A stretch of 46,336 nt of DNA from Limnobacter sp. (GCA_012513825.1 JAAZBL010000038.1:1-46336); one strand, 5' to 3'; numbered from the stretch's first letter, positions 10,010 through 18,120 are shown. Numbers and translations are program-made. The notes: a model not told the origin generated them from the sequence alone.

Positions 10010-10584
10010 GTTCGTTTCCAGGGATCCGGATTGCGCCGGCTTCGGCCGCGCCGCGCGACGCTGCGAAGGTGCAGGCCGGCGACCAGCAGGAAGAAGCCGG
10101 GCAGCGGCGTGGAGAACCAGGGCTCCGGAGGCAGTGCAGCAAGCCCGATCGAGGCGACGCCGACAACGATCAACGCCAGCGCAAGTGCGTGCAGAGCGCG
10201 CCGCGGCCGTGACGGGCTCTCGCCGACCGGCGGCCGGCCCGCCGCCGAGCCAGTCGCCGGCGTAACGGCCGGGTCGGACCCGACGCGGCTCGACCTGCCC
10301 GAAGCGAACCCGAAGCCGCGCGCGGGCCCGGGGCAGGCGTCCAGGCCGCTGCCGCGCTCGTCGGCGTCGCCTTCGCTCGGCGCATGGCCCCAGCGGTGAT
10401 CGGCGCTCGCCGACGCCGTGCCGTCGGCGTCGCGGCGGCGCGCTTTCCGGTGCGTCGACGTCGCGGCTTCCGACGCCGAAACGCCTGCAGCGAGCCGCGT
10501 TTCGTCTTCGGCGCTCAGCCGCTCGAGATAGCGCGCGTAGTCGCCGTCCGGCGGGCCCGAGCCATCGAAGGCGGAGCCGGGCAT
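10006..10584 (-). CDS. Hypothetical membrane protein between coaBC and dut
   Basis: I do not recognise this 192-residue protein. Residues 1 to about 125 are polar and of low complexity (rich in A, G, S, D and R). They are followed by two hydrophobic segments (about 131-150, with [11 protein letters not shown]; and about 158-173, with [12 protein letters not shown]) and a basic C-terminus ending [10 protein letters not shown]. It starts 3 bp after the coaBC stop and its stop overlaps the dut ATG, so gene position and tight coupling argue that it is translated. A short anchor protein with a disordered cytoplasmic domain is the simplest reading. Function is unknown. Confidence 0.6.
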   Translation of the reverse strand: MPGSAFDGSGPPDGDYARYLERLSAEDETRLAAGVSASEAATSTHRKARRRDADGTASASADHRWGHAPSEGDADERGSGLDACPGPARGFGFASGRSSRVGSDPAVTPATGSAAGRPPVGESPSRPRRALHALALALIVVGVASIGLAALPPEPWFSTPLPGFFLLVAGLHLRSVARRGRSRRNPDPWKRT

Positions 10585-10587
10585 GGC

Positions 10588-12033
10588 TCAGCGGGCGCGC
10601 AGGCGCTGCGCCAGTTCGGTGGCCAGCGCCGCGGCCAGCGCGTCCTTGCTCGCCCGGGGCAGGCGCCGGCTGCCATGGGCGTCGATCAGCAGCAGTTCGT
10701 TCTCGTCGCGACCGAAGGTCTCGTGGCCGATGTTGGCGACCAGCAGCGGTACGCCCTTGCGCTCGCGCTTCGCGGTGGCGTTGGCCGCGAGGTCTTCGCT
10801 CTCCGCGGCGAAGCCGACGCAATAGGGCGCATCCGGCCGGCGCGCGACCTCGGCGAGGATGTCGGGATTCTGGACGAACTCCAGCGCCGGTGCGCCGCCG
10901 TCGTCGGTCTTCTTCAGCTTCTGCTCGCTGCGGTTGGCAACGCGCCAATCGGCGACGGCCGCGACCGAGATGAACGCGTCGATGCCGCGCTTAGGCGAGG
11001 CGGCGCTGGCGCCGTAGTCGACGGCCGCAGCGGCCTGCTCGCCGGCGAGCGCCGGGTCGTCGTCGCCGGCGCTCGTCGGGTCGCCGTCGCCGTCCGCGAA
11101 ACCTCCAACAGCGCCGCGTGCGCCGGCGCTGCGGGCGCCGGCCCCGCTCGCACCATAGTCGGCGGCGGCCGCCTCGTTCGCCGCCCGGGTCGCTGCCGTG
11201 ACGGGCCCCTCGCGCATTCGGGCGGCCGCCCGCGCGATGTCGAGCTCGGTCATCACGGCGCGATGCATCTGTTCGGCCGTCGTGACGTCGATCCGCACGA
11301 CGCCGTCGGGCGTGGGCAGCGAGACCGGACCGGCGATCAGCGTCACGTCGGCACCGGCCCTACGGCAGGCGCGGGCGATCGCGAAGCCCATGCGCCCGGA
11401 CGACAGATTCGTGATCCCGCGCACCGGATCGATCGGCTCGAAGGTCGGGCCGGCGGTGATCAGCACACGGCGCCCGGCGAGCGTTTTAGGTACGAAGAAG
11501 GCGTCCATCGCTTCGGCGATCTGCTCGGCCTCGAGCATCCGGCCTTCGCCGGTCTCGCCACAGGCCTGGTCGCCCGAATCGGGACCGAAGATCGCGACGC
11601 CGTCGTCGCGCAGCATCGCGACGTTGCGCTGGGTCGCCGGATTGGCCCACATCTCGCGATTCATCGCCGGTACGACGGCGAGCGGGCAATTGCGAGCCAG
11701 GCAAAGCGTCGTCAGCAGGTCGTCGCACAGGCCGTGGGCCAGCTTCGCGATGAAGTCGGCACTGGCCGGCGCGATCAGCACGGCGTCGGCGACGCGGGTC
11801 AACTCGATGTGGGCCATCCCGTTGTCGATCCGCGTATCCCACTGGTCGGTGTAGACCGGCAGGCCGGTCAGCGCCTGGAACGTCGCGGTGCCGACGAAGT
11901 GCGTGGCGGCCTCGGTCATCACGGCCTGGACCGTCGCACCGGCGCGCTGCAGTTCGCGCGCGAGGTAGGCCGCCTTGAACGCGGCGACCCCGCCGGTCAC
12001 GCCGAGCACGATTCGTTTGCCTTTCAGGTTCAT
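10588..12033 (-). CDS. coaBC: Bifunctional phosphopantothenoylcysteine decarboxylase / phosphopantothenate-cysteine ligase, with an insert
   Basis: CoaBC joins cysteine to 4'-phosphopantothenate (CTP-dependent) and then decarboxylates it in coenzyme A synthesis. The flavoprotein CoaC domain occupies about 1-185, with His75 (GMAHIE), Asn125 (PAMN) and Cys158 (DQACGE), at the same numbers as the catalytic residues of E. coli Dfp. The CoaB domain begins [20 protein letters not shown] (190-209), with the catalytic Asn209, and contains the lysine-rich EQKLKK. Total length is 481 residues, against about 400 usually. The excess is an Ala/Gly/Asp-rich stretch at about 265-350, placed just before [12 protein letters not shown]; see the separate repeat entry. 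All catalytic motifs are intact, so the enzyme is probably active. It heads the coaBC-unknown-dut operon. Confidence 0.95.
   Translation of the reverse strand: MNLKGKRIVLGVTGGVAAFKAAYLARELQRAGATVQAVMTEAATHFVGTATFQALTGLPVYTDQWDTRIDNGMAHIELTRVADAVLIAPASADFIAKLAHGLCDDLLTTLCLARNCPLAVVPAMNREMWANPATQRNVAMLRDDGVAIFGPDSGDQACGETGEGRMLEAEQIAEAMDAFFVPKTLAGRRVLITAGPTFEPIDPVRGITNLSSGRMGFAIARACRRAGADVTLIAGPVSLPTPDGVVRIDVTTAEQMHRAVMTELDIARAAARMREGPVTAATRAANEAAAADYGASGAGARSAGARGAVGGFADGDGDPTSAGDDDPALAGEQAAAAVDYGASAASPKRGIDAFISVAAVADWRVANRSEQKLKKTDDGGAPALEFVQNPDILAEVARRPDAPYCVGFAAESEDLAANATAKRERKGVPLLVANIGHETFGRDENELLLIDAHGSRRLPRASKDALAAALATELAQRLRAR
10984..11241 (-). repeat. Low-complexity insert in coaBC with an internal duplication
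   Basis: This in-frame segment codes residues 265-350 of CoaBC and has no counterpart in typical CoaB domains. It carries two copies of an AAxDYGAS peptide about 48 residues apart (AAADYGAS and AAAVDYGAS), separated by a Gly/Asp-rich stretch. It preserves the reading frame and probably forms a disordered loop. Confidence 0.7.
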
Positions 12034-12171
12034 CGACGTCGTTTCGCCTGGAACTGTCCGATCCGGTCTGTATGGTACAGGCTGGTACGGCCGTGGCCGG
12101 CGCCGCGACCGGCGAGCCGGAGCCGTCGCGCCGACATAGGCGAGGCCGCCATCGGCGCGCGGCGAGCCCGT

Positions 12172-13173
12172 TCAGGCGCTGCCTGCGAGCGCGCGCCGGC
12201 TGCGGCGCAGGAACGGGGTCAGCACCAGCGGCGCGAAGTACATCGGGATCTGCGCGATGCCCGTGTACAGCGAAAAGGCCTCGCCCGCCGTGCCCGCGGT
12301 CGCGACCAGCATCAGCCCGACGTTGCGGTTGCCGCTCAGCAGCGCCGCGCCGTACGCGCTTTCGACGCCGGTTCGGCGAAACAGCAGATAGCCGGCCAGG
12401 TGCAGCAGCGCCGTCGCACCGCAGGCGGCCAGCAACAGCGTGCCGACGTAGCCGGGGTCGGCGAGCAATCGCGCGGTCACGCCGTCCATGACGGCGATCG
12501 CGAACACGACGAGCAGCAGCACGTTGATGCCGCCGAGCACGTCGTCGCCGTGCCGCGCGATCGCCTCGCCAAGCACGCGACGCAGCAGCCAGGCGAGCAC
12601 GAACGGCGTCGCGACCAGCAGCGCGACCCGCGAGAAAAAGGCCAGCAGGTCGACGCTGAGGCCGCTGCCGCCCAGCAGCAGGCCGACGACCGCGGTCAGC
12701 GTGAAAGGCAGAAGCATCGTCGATGCGACGGTGCCGACGACGGCCAGCACGCCGTCGAGACCGAGGATCATCGCGAACACCGCGGCCGAACCGATCGGCG
12801 GCGCGGCGCCCTGCAGCACGAGGATCGTCCGCAGTTCGGGGGGCATTCCGGCCAGCACGGCGCCGGCCCAGACCAGCAGCGGCGTGGCGGCAAGCTGCCA
12901 GAGCACGATCGCCGCCGGCAGGCGAGGGTGTCGCGCGAACCGTCCGAACTGCGACCAGTCGAGGCGCAGCAGCGCGGCCGTCAGCGTGCCGATCACCGCC
13001 GCGGTCAGCAGCGGGCGCAGCAGCGCCGCCAGCTCGGGCACCGCGACGCCGGCGAACACGCCGGCGGGGAGCGCCCAGCGGGCCTGTCGGCCGAGGATTC
13101 CGAGAAGTGAGCGCACGACGAACCAGGGAGCGGGGAAAGCCGCAGAATGCCCAACTTCCACCGGAGAATCCAT
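12172..13173 (-). CDS. Bile acid:sodium symporter (BASS) superfamily transporter
   Basis: This is a multi-spanning membrane protein of about 333 residues with some nine or ten hydrophobic segments. The pattern resembles the BASS/ACR3 fold: RLDWSQFGRFARHPRLP after the second helices, a proline-containing APPIGSAAVFAMILGLD in the middle, and GNRNVGLMLVATAG near the end, where the second unwound helix of BASS proteins lies. The substrate is unknown (bile-acid-like anions, pantothenate and arsenite are precedents for the family). The start is uncertain. ATG 13173 has GGAG nine bases upstream but overlaps the divergent EamA start codon; GTG 13116 (VRSLLGILG) would leave a 55-bp divergent promoter region. 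It lies downstream of nothing on its strand and is not part of the coaBC operon. Confidence 0.7.
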   Translation of the reverse strand: MDSPVEVGHSAAFPAPWFVVRSLLGILGRQARWALPAGVFAGVAVPELAALLRPLLTAAVIGTLTAALLRLDWSQFGRFARHPRLPAAIVLWQLAATPLLVWAGAVLAGMPPELRTILVLQGAAPPIGSAAVFAMILGLDGVLAVVGTVASTMLLPFTLTAVVGLLLGGSGLSVDLLAFFSRVALLVATPFVLAWLLRRVLGEAIARHGDDVLGGINVLLLVVFAIAVMDGVTARLLADPGYVGTLLLAACGATALLHLAGYLLFRRTGVESAYGAALLSGNRNVGLMLVATAGTAGEAFSLYTGIAQIPMYFAPLVLTPFLRRSRRALAGSA

Positions 13174-14077
13174 GCAGCCTGGCTCCAGGGCCTCGATCGA
13201 TCTTCGCGCGCTGGGCCTGCTGGCCGTACTGACGCTGATCTGGGGAACCAACTGGCCGTTGTTTCCGCTCGCGGTGCGCGAGGTGTCGGTGTGGACCTTC
13301 CGCGCGATGGCGATGCCGACGGCCGGGCTGATCCTGCTCGGGATTGCGAAGGCGCGCGGGCAATCGCTGGCGATTCCCCGCGAACACTGGCCGACCGTCG
13401 CCGCGGCGGCGCTCGTCTACCTGGGCGTCTGGAACATCGCGAGCACCTACGCGGCCGTGCTGATCCCGTCCGGGCAGGCTGCGGTGCTCGGGTTCACGAT
13501 GCCGCTGTGGCTCGCGCTGATCTCGTCGGTGCTGTTCCGCGAACGCCTGGGCGCGCGAATGCTGGTCGCGCTGGCCTTCGGCGCCACCGCGGTCACGCTG
13601 CTGATGGTCCCGAACTTCGGCGCCTACGCCGACGCACCGCTCGGCCTGGCGCTCGGCCTGCTGTCGGGCATCGGCTGGGCCGGCGGCACGCTGATCCTCA
13701 AGCGCCGCCCGGTCCCCGTGCCGACGACGGTGCTGACCGCCTGGCAGATGCTGATCATCTCGGTGCCGATCGTCGCCGGAGCGTTCCTCTTCGGCGACGG
13801 GCAGTGGTCCTTCCCGAGCGGGACGTCGATCCTGGTGATCGTCTACATCACGCTGGTGCCGATCTGCCTGGGCAACGTCATCTGGTTCGAGATCGTCGGC
13901 ATGCTGCCGGCGAATGTGGCGGGGCTGTCGCCGATCATGGTTCCGGTCGTGGCCCTGGTGTCGGGGGCCGTGATTCGCGGGGAGCCGTTCGGGCCGGTGC
14001 AGTGGGTGGCGATGGCGTGCTGCGTGGCGTCGCTGTCGCTGGCGTTGCTGAAGCCGGCTGCGGGGCGCGCTGGCTGA
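13172..14077 (+). CDS. EamA/DMT-superfamily permease
   Basis: This 301-residue inner-membrane protein has ten predicted helices in two repeated EamA halves of five. The first helix reads GLLAVLTLIWGTNWPLFPLA, with the typical WG-NW motif. The second repeat starts near LALGLLSGIGWAGGTLILKR. NVIWFEIVGMLPANVAGLSP and GEPFGPVQWVAM are the usual end of the second half. Members export amino acids, metabolites or drugs; the substrate here is not predictable. The start is ATG 13172, supported by GGAG six bases upstream. A much longer in-frame extension to the left runs antisense through the BASS gene and is not real. It is divergent from the BASS gene and followed by the palindromic repeats. Confidence 0.88.
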   Translation: MQPGSRASIDLRALGLLAVLTLIWGTNWPLFPLAVREVSVWTFRAMAMPTAGLILLGIAKARGQSLAIPREHWPTVAAAALVYLGVWNIASTYAAVLIPSGQAAVLGFTMPLWLALISSVLFRERLGARMLVALAFGATAVTLLMVPNFGAYADAPLGLALGLLSGIGWAGGTLILKRRPVPVPTTVLTAWQMLIISVPIVAGAFLFGDGQWSFPSGTSILVIVYITLVPICLGNVIWFEIVGMLPANVAGLSPIMVPVVALVSGAVIRGEPFGPVQWVAMACCVASLSLALLKPAAGRAG

Positions 14078-14095
14078 TCGGCCTCGATGTGCGCC

Positions 14096-14284
14096 GGGGC
14101 TGCGGCAGCCTGCGCCTGCACGGCGCAATGGCTGCGGCCCCGCTGCGCGGGGCTTCCCTCGCCTACCTCGAAATTTCGCACCCGCCTCGCAGGCGCTACG
14201 CGCCGGCGAGCGGGTCCCGCGAAATTTCTTTCGGTAGCGCTCGGCTTGCCAACGCGCCGTGCAGGCGCAGGCTGCCGCAGCCCC
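14096..14284 (+). repeat. Palindromic repeat copy A (MITE-like) with perfect 31-bp terminal inverted repeats
   Basis: The ends 14096-14126 and 14254-14284 are exact reverse complements over 31 bp. Inside them is a 127-bp core that is itself partly palindromic (a GAAATTTCGC word near 14185 answered by GCGAAATTTC near 14220). The element starts 19 bp after the EamA stop codon. It could extrude as a cruciform or fold as a long hairpin in EamA mRNA. Confidence 0.85.
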
Positions 14285-14373
14285 TCGGGTCGAGGCGGGT
14301 CGAGGTGACGGTGATTCTTCGCAGGGAGGCGCGGGCGGCATCGTCGGCCGCGCACGGGGGGCGGAGCGCGGTT

Positions 14374-14500
14374 GGCGCACCGGCTGCGGCCTCGCTGCGC
14401 GCGGCTTCGCTCGCCTGCCTCGAAACTTCGCGCCCGTCTCGCAGGCGTTATGCGGCGACGAGCGGTCGCGCGAGTTCCATTAGTAGCGCTCAGCACGAGA
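14374..14500 (+). repeat. Palindromic repeat copy B (degenerate)
   Basis: Same orientation as copy A and alignable with its core (GGCTGCGGCC, CTGCGCG, TCGCCTGCCTCGAAA, CTCGCAGGCG, GAGCGG and TAGCGCTC are shared in order), but clearly diverged and without intact terminal repeats. A 30-bp word near 14355-14385 recurs directly, slightly altered, near 14528-14558. Confidence 0.6.
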
Positions 14501-14584
14501 CGCGTGCTGCGTCACATAGGCTAGGCGAGGGGTCCGGAGCGCGATTGGCGCATCGAATGCGCTCGACGCATGCGACGTCACGCA

Positions 14585-14778
14585 GGCCGCGGGCGGTGCC
14601 GGAGGACGACTGGCGCGTTGGCAAGCCGCGCGCCATCGAAAGCAGATTCGCGGGACCCGCTCGTCGGCGCGAAGCGCCTACGAGGCGGGTGCGAATCTGC
14701 GAGATGGGCGCGGGAAGCCCCGCGGAGCGGGGCAGCCGCAGCCATTGCGCCAGCCGGCCTTCGGCACCGCCCGCGGCC
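14585..14778 (-). repeat. Palindromic repeat copy C, inverted
   Basis: The core, in the opposite orientation to copy A, matches it closely over about 125 bp (GCGGGACCCGCTCG, GAGGCGGGTGCGAA, GGGAAGCCCCGC and others). Its ends, 14585-14621 and 14742-14778, are 37-bp inverted repeats with 32 matches, but their sequence differs from the ends of copy A. Confidence 0.8.
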
Positions 14779-14894
14779 CGCTCGGTGTGAAGACGTCAGG
14801 TAAGCACGATGCACCTCCCGGCGCCGCACACGCGCGGTCGACAGCGCCCGGCCGCGGCGCTACCGTGCAGGCGTCGAACCCCCGGAGCACGACG

Positions 14895-15362
14895 ATGAAG
14901 CTCGAAGGCTCGTGTCATTGCAAGGCGGTGCGCTTCACCGTCGAAGCGCCGTCGCCGGTCCCGTTCATGCGCTGCTACTGCTCGATCTGCCGCAAGACCG
15001 CCGGGGGCGGCGGCTATGCGATCAACCTGGGTGCCGCGCGTGACACGCTGCGCATCGATGGCGAGGACGCGCTGTCGGTCTATCGCGCGCGTCTCGCAGA
15101 CGGCAGCCTGAGCACCGGCGAGCGCAACTTCTGCCGTCACTGCGGCAGTGCGCTGTGGCTCTGGGACCCGACCTGGCCCGAACTGGTCCACCCGCACGCG
15201 TCGGCGATCGACGCGCCGCTGCCGGTGCCGCCGCAGCGCGTGCACATCATGCTTGCTTCGAAGGCGAACTGGGTCGAGCCGGAACTGCGCCCCGGCGACG
15301 AGCGCTTCGACGACTATCCCGACGAATCGCTCGCGCAGTGGCACGAGCGGCACGGGCTATAG
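14895..15362 (+). CDS. GFA-family (glutathione-dependent formaldehyde-activating enzyme/CENP-V-like) zinc protein
   Basis: This 155-residue protein has the zinc-binding cysteines of the GFA fold. CHCK (8-11) and CYCSIC (about 33-38) lie in the N-terminal part and CRHCGS (about 80-85) in the centre, as in the family pattern of two zinc sites. YAINLGA and a C-terminal HIMLASKANWV segment also fit. Despite the family name, most members have no proven formaldehyde activity, so only the fold is assigned. GGAG lies seven bases before the ATG. It stands alone between the palindromic repeats and an unknown gene. Confidence 0.85.
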   Translation: MKLEGSCHCKAVRFTVEAPSPVPFMRCYCSICRKTAGGGGYAINLGAARDTLRIDGEDALSVYRARLADGSLSTGERNFCRHCGSALWLWDPTWPELVHPHASAIDAPLPVPPQRVHIMLASKANWVEPELRPGDERFDDYPDESLAQWHERHGL

Positions 15363-15364
15363 CT

Positions 15365-15436
15365 GGCCACCGAGTCCTTGCGCGTCCCGGCCGGCCACCG
15401 ATCCTCACGGGTCCCGGCCCGCCACTGATCCTTCGA
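15365..15436 (+). repeat. Short tandem repeat, about 2.5 units of 27-28 bp
   Basis: Units begin GGCCACCGA at 15365 and 15393 and, altered, CGCCACTGAT at 15420. Each contains TCC and ends GTCCCGGCC in the first two. It starts three bases after the GFA-family stop codon. Confidence 0.65.
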
Positions 15437-15536
15437 CGACGCCCCGTCGATCGGTCGCCGCTCGCCGGCCGATGCCGGCCATGCACAGAATCTCCCCGGA
15501 TGTCCGGCCTGCGGGCCGCATTCCGGAGGGGACGCA

Positions 15537-16499
15537 GTGGACATGCACGACATCGACGAGCCTGCGATCCGATCGGCCGTCTGCGACGGCCTCGCGCAGG
15601 GACAGGCCGACCCGGAGTTCGAGCTCGGCTGGGACTACGCACGCCACGGGATCGCACCGCCGGCCGAGCGGATCGGCGAAGGATCCAGTCTCGAGCGCGG
15701 CTATCGCGCCGGCCGGATCCTGTTCGGCGATCGTATGCCGGCGCCCGGGCGTTACCTGCGCAAGTGGCTGCAGCTCCGGCTGGGCGCGCTCGAGCGCGGA
15801 CGCGCATTCGACCTCGACGGCGTCACGCCCGAGTACCTCGAGACCATCGACGTTCCGTACTGCCCGATTCTCCGACGGCAGCTCACGCATGCCTGCCAGT
15901 CGTCGAGCGACTGGTCGATCGACCGGGTCGGCAACGACGGCGACTACGAAACGGGCAACCTCGCGGTGATGAGCACGCTGGCCAACCAGGCGAAGCGCGA
16001 CTACGGCTTTCGCGACGCGCTGCAGTTCATGAAGCAGGCGGAAGCGGTCGGGACCGTCAACGGCCTGGACGCCGCCCAATGGGCGCGCATCGCGGTGCTG
16101 ACGTCCTTCGTCGAGCCGCTCGACGACATCGAGGCAGCGTCGCTGCCGATGCTCGTGCTGCCGCCGCCGGACATCGCGCAGCGTAATCCGCTGCAGGTCC
16201 TGCAGGCGAAGGTCAGCCTGGCCATCGTTCGACGCGACCGCTCGGACCGGGTCGCGGCCTTGCGCGCGGCCATACCGGGCAAGGCGCTGCGGGGCGACTT
16301 CGATGCCTTCCACCGTTGCTGGCACGCGCGGGTCGTCGGACTGGGGCGCGCACGGCCGGGGCTGCCGGCGTCGTGGGTGCTCGAGGACGCCTGGCATTGC
16401 GGGCTCGTGCTGCGGCGCTGGCGGCGCTTCGCGCGCAGGCTCGGCAGCCTGCGGGCCGTTCGGGTCGGTCGCGCGCTGATGCCGGTGGTCCGGGGCTGA
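15537..16499 (+). CDS. Hypothetical protein with an HNH-like motif
   Basis: This 320-residue soluble protein is not a family I can name. Its centre (about 107-155) reads like a degenerate HNH/treble-clef nuclease: CPILRRQLTHAC, then SSDWSIDRVGNDGDYETGN, then MSTLANQAK. That is the order Cys-x-Cys, (S/L)DR with a G-Y-x-x-GN turn, and N-x-x-K seen in phage-type HNH proteins, but the second zinc knuckle is missing. The C-terminus is basic (RRWRRFARR). The start is GTG 15537, which has GGAGGGG five bases upstream; ATG 15543 is possible. Role unknown: a nuclease, or a DNA-binding relic of one. Confidence 0.6.
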   Translation: MDMHDIDEPAIRSAVCDGLAQGQADPEFELGWDYARHGIAPPAERIGEGSSLERGYRAGRILFGDRMPAPGRYLRKWLQLRLGALERGRAFDLDGVTPEYLETIDVPYCPILRRQLTHACQSSSDWSIDRVGNDGDYETGNLAVMSTLANQAKRDYGFRDALQFMKQAEAVGTVNGLDAAQWARIAVLTSFVEPLDDIEAASLPMLVLPPPDIAQRNPLQVLQAKVSLAIVRRDRSDRVAALRAAIPGKALRGDFDAFHRCWHARVVGLGRARPGLPASWVLEDAWHCGLVLRRWRRFARRLGSLRAVRVGRALMPVVRG

Positions 16500-16624
16500 G
16501 CGCCCGGAACCCGCTGGTACGGGGCCGGGCGATCGGCGCGCATTCCCGTCACGCGCGGCTCGAGACGAACCAGACGTTCATCGGATCGTGAGGCAGGTAC
16601 AGCCTGCACGAGGTCTTCTCCTTC

Positions 16625-17569
16625 GTGGCCGGTGCATGGGAGGACATCACGGGTCGACCGGCAGGCACGGTACGAACCCGTCCGCGTTTCTTCGCCGAGA
16701 CGGCCGGCGCCTGCACCTGCCACCTGGGCGCGCCGGTCGTGGCCGACGAATCCTTCGATTCGAAGCGGTGCTGCGAGGTCGTGATCGCGACCGACCTGGT
16801 CCTCGAGCCGAACTGCGATCCGCGCGGGCGATGGCCGGCGGCGGGAGGCTGGTTGCGAGACCAGTACGAGAGGGGCGCGACCGTCTGCTCCGTGTGCACC
16901 GGTTCGGTGCTGCTCGCGGAGGCGGGCCTGCTCGATGGGCTCGAGGCCACGACCCACTGGAGCGCCGTTCCCCTGTTCAGGACCTTCTACCCGCAGGTGC
17001 GTCTCGCCCCGGCGAAGATCGTCGCGCCGGCGGGCCCCGAGCACAGGATCATCACCAGCGGCGGGCATGCGGCCTGGTCCGACCTCGCGCTGTACCTGAT
17101 CGCCCGTTACTGCGGCCAGGAGGAGGCGGTCCGCACGTCGAAACTGTTCCTGCTCGGCGATCATCGGGACGGACAGTTGCCGTTCGCAGCGATGGTCAAG
17201 CCGGCGCCCCACGACGACGGCGTGATCGGCGAGTGCCAGGTCTGGATCGCCCGGCACTACGCGTTGCCGAACCCGGTCGCACGGATGACGCGCAATTCCG
17301 GACTGCCGGCACGCACGTTCAAGCGCCGGTTTTCCGCGGCGACCGGGTACACGCCGATCGGGTACGTGCAGACGCTGCGCATCGAGGAGGCGAAGCACCT
17401 GCTGGAAACGACCGCGTCGCCGGTCGACGAGATCGGTGAGCAGGTGGGTTACGCCGACGGGGCTTCCTTCCGTCGCATCTTCAGGCGCATGACCGGCGTC
17501 ACCCCGGCACGGTATCGGGCTCGGTTCGGCTCGATCGGCCGGAACGCGGCTGGTCCGACAGGTTCCTAG
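16625..17569 (+). CDS. GlxA-type AraC-family transcriptional regulator, N-terminally short
   Basis: An amidase-like DJ-1/PfpI domain (about 1-180) is followed by a C-terminal AraC helix-turn-helix pair (about 205-300). ATVCSVCTGSVLLAEAGLLDG marks the nucleophile-elbow-like cysteine region and TTHWSAVPLF the following strand. The DNA-binding part includes GLPARTFKRRFSAATGYTP and DEIGEQVGYADGASFRRIFRRMTG. GTG 16625 is the only usual start after an in-frame TGA at 16589; the codons between (YSLHEVFSFV) still look like family sequence. The first 20-30 residues that normally form the first strand of the domain are therefore missing or frameshifted. It may be a decaying gene. Its TAG stop overlaps the lspA stop on the other strand. 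Confidence 0.75.
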   Translation: MAGAWEDITGRPAGTVRTRPRFFAETAGACTCHLGAPVVADESFDSKRCCEVVIATDLVLEPNCDPRGRWPAAGGWLRDQYERGATVCSVCTGSVLLAEAGLLDGLEATTHWSAVPLFRTFYPQVRLAPAKIVAPAGPEHRIITSGGHAAWSDLALYLIARYCGQEEAVRTSKLFLLGDHRDGQLPFAAMVKPAPHDDGVIGECQVWIARHYALPNPVARMTRNSGLPARTFKRRFSAATGYTPIGYVQTLRIEEAKHLLETTASPVDEIGEQVGYADGASFRRIFRRMTGVTPARYRARFGSIGRNAAGPTGS

Positions 17570-18120
17570 CGCCTGCGCCGCATCCGCAGCAGTTCGTCGA
17601 GCACCAGCAGCACCGCCCCGATCGTGATCCCCATGTCGGCGACGTTGAACGCCGGCCAGTGCCAGCCCTGCCAGTACAGCAGCACGAAGTCGGTGACCTG
17701 GCCGTGTAGCACGCGGTCGATGACGTTGCCGATCGCGCCGCCGAGGATCAGCGCCAGCGAGAACGAGAACAGGCGCTGGCCGCGATGGCGGTCGAGCAGC
17801 CAGACGATGACGGCCGACGCGACCAGCGCGACGACGGTGAAGAACCAGCGCTGCCAGCCGTCGGCGCCGGCGAGAAAGCTGAACGCAGCGCCGCGGTTGT
17901 AGACCAGCGTGAAGTCGAAGAATCCCGGGATCACGGCGACCCGCTGGCCGAAGGCGAGCGTGTCGACGGCGATCCATTTGGTCGACTGGTCGACGACGAC
18001 CAGCAGCGCCGCCAGCGCCAGGTAAGGGCCCGGGCCGCCGACCGTGCGCGGAGCCGGCGCGTCTCGGGCGGGCGCCTCTTCGGCGCCGCTCGCCCCGTGT
18101 TGCCGGCCGTCCGGCCCCAT
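17566..18120 (-). CDS. lspA: Lipoprotein signal peptidase (signal peptidase II)
   Basis: LspA cleaves the signal peptide of diacylglyceryl-modified prolipoproteins in the inner membrane. The 184 residues include four membrane segments. The catalytic aspartates are Asp135 (GNVIDRVLHG) and Asp162 (FNVADMGIT); DQSTKW and YNRGAAFS are further family motifs. The first 30 residues are a polar Gly/Ala/Pro-rich extension not usual in the enzyme. The ATG overlaps the ileS stop (18118-18122), so it is translated with ileS. It would process the lipoproteins encoded further right in this window. Confidence 0.95.
   Translation of the reverse strand: MGPDGRQHGASGAEEAPARDAPAPRTVGGPGPYLALAALLVVVDQSTKWIAVDTLAFGQRVAVIPGFFDFTLVYNRGAAFSFLAGADGWQRWFFTVVALVASAVIVWLLDRHRGQRLFSFSLALILGGAIGNVIDRVLHGQVTDFVLLYWQGWHWPAFNVADMGITIGAVLLVLDELLRMRRRR

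Larger units (their letters stand above)
14078..14894. other. 817-bp non-coding stretch filled with palindromic repeats
   Basis: No credible gene lies between the EamA stop and the GFA-family gene. The ORFs that cross it in several frames are by-products of the GC-rich palindromes annotated separately. A GGAG ribosome site at 14884-14887 precedes the next gene. Confidence 0.75.

Noticed and set aside
10384-13110. 908-codon plus-strand ORF
   Set aside because: Runs antisense through coaBC and the BASS gene; low-complexity Arg/Gly/Gln translation.
13147-14790. ORFs crossing the palindromic repeats with similar peptides (SHPPRRR, SARLANAP)
   Set aside because: The similar peptides come from the repeated DNA, occur on both strands and lack starts and ribosome sites; not genes.
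15365-15436. Tandem repeat considered as a CRISPR fragment
   Set aside because: Units are contiguous without spacers and there are no cas genes.
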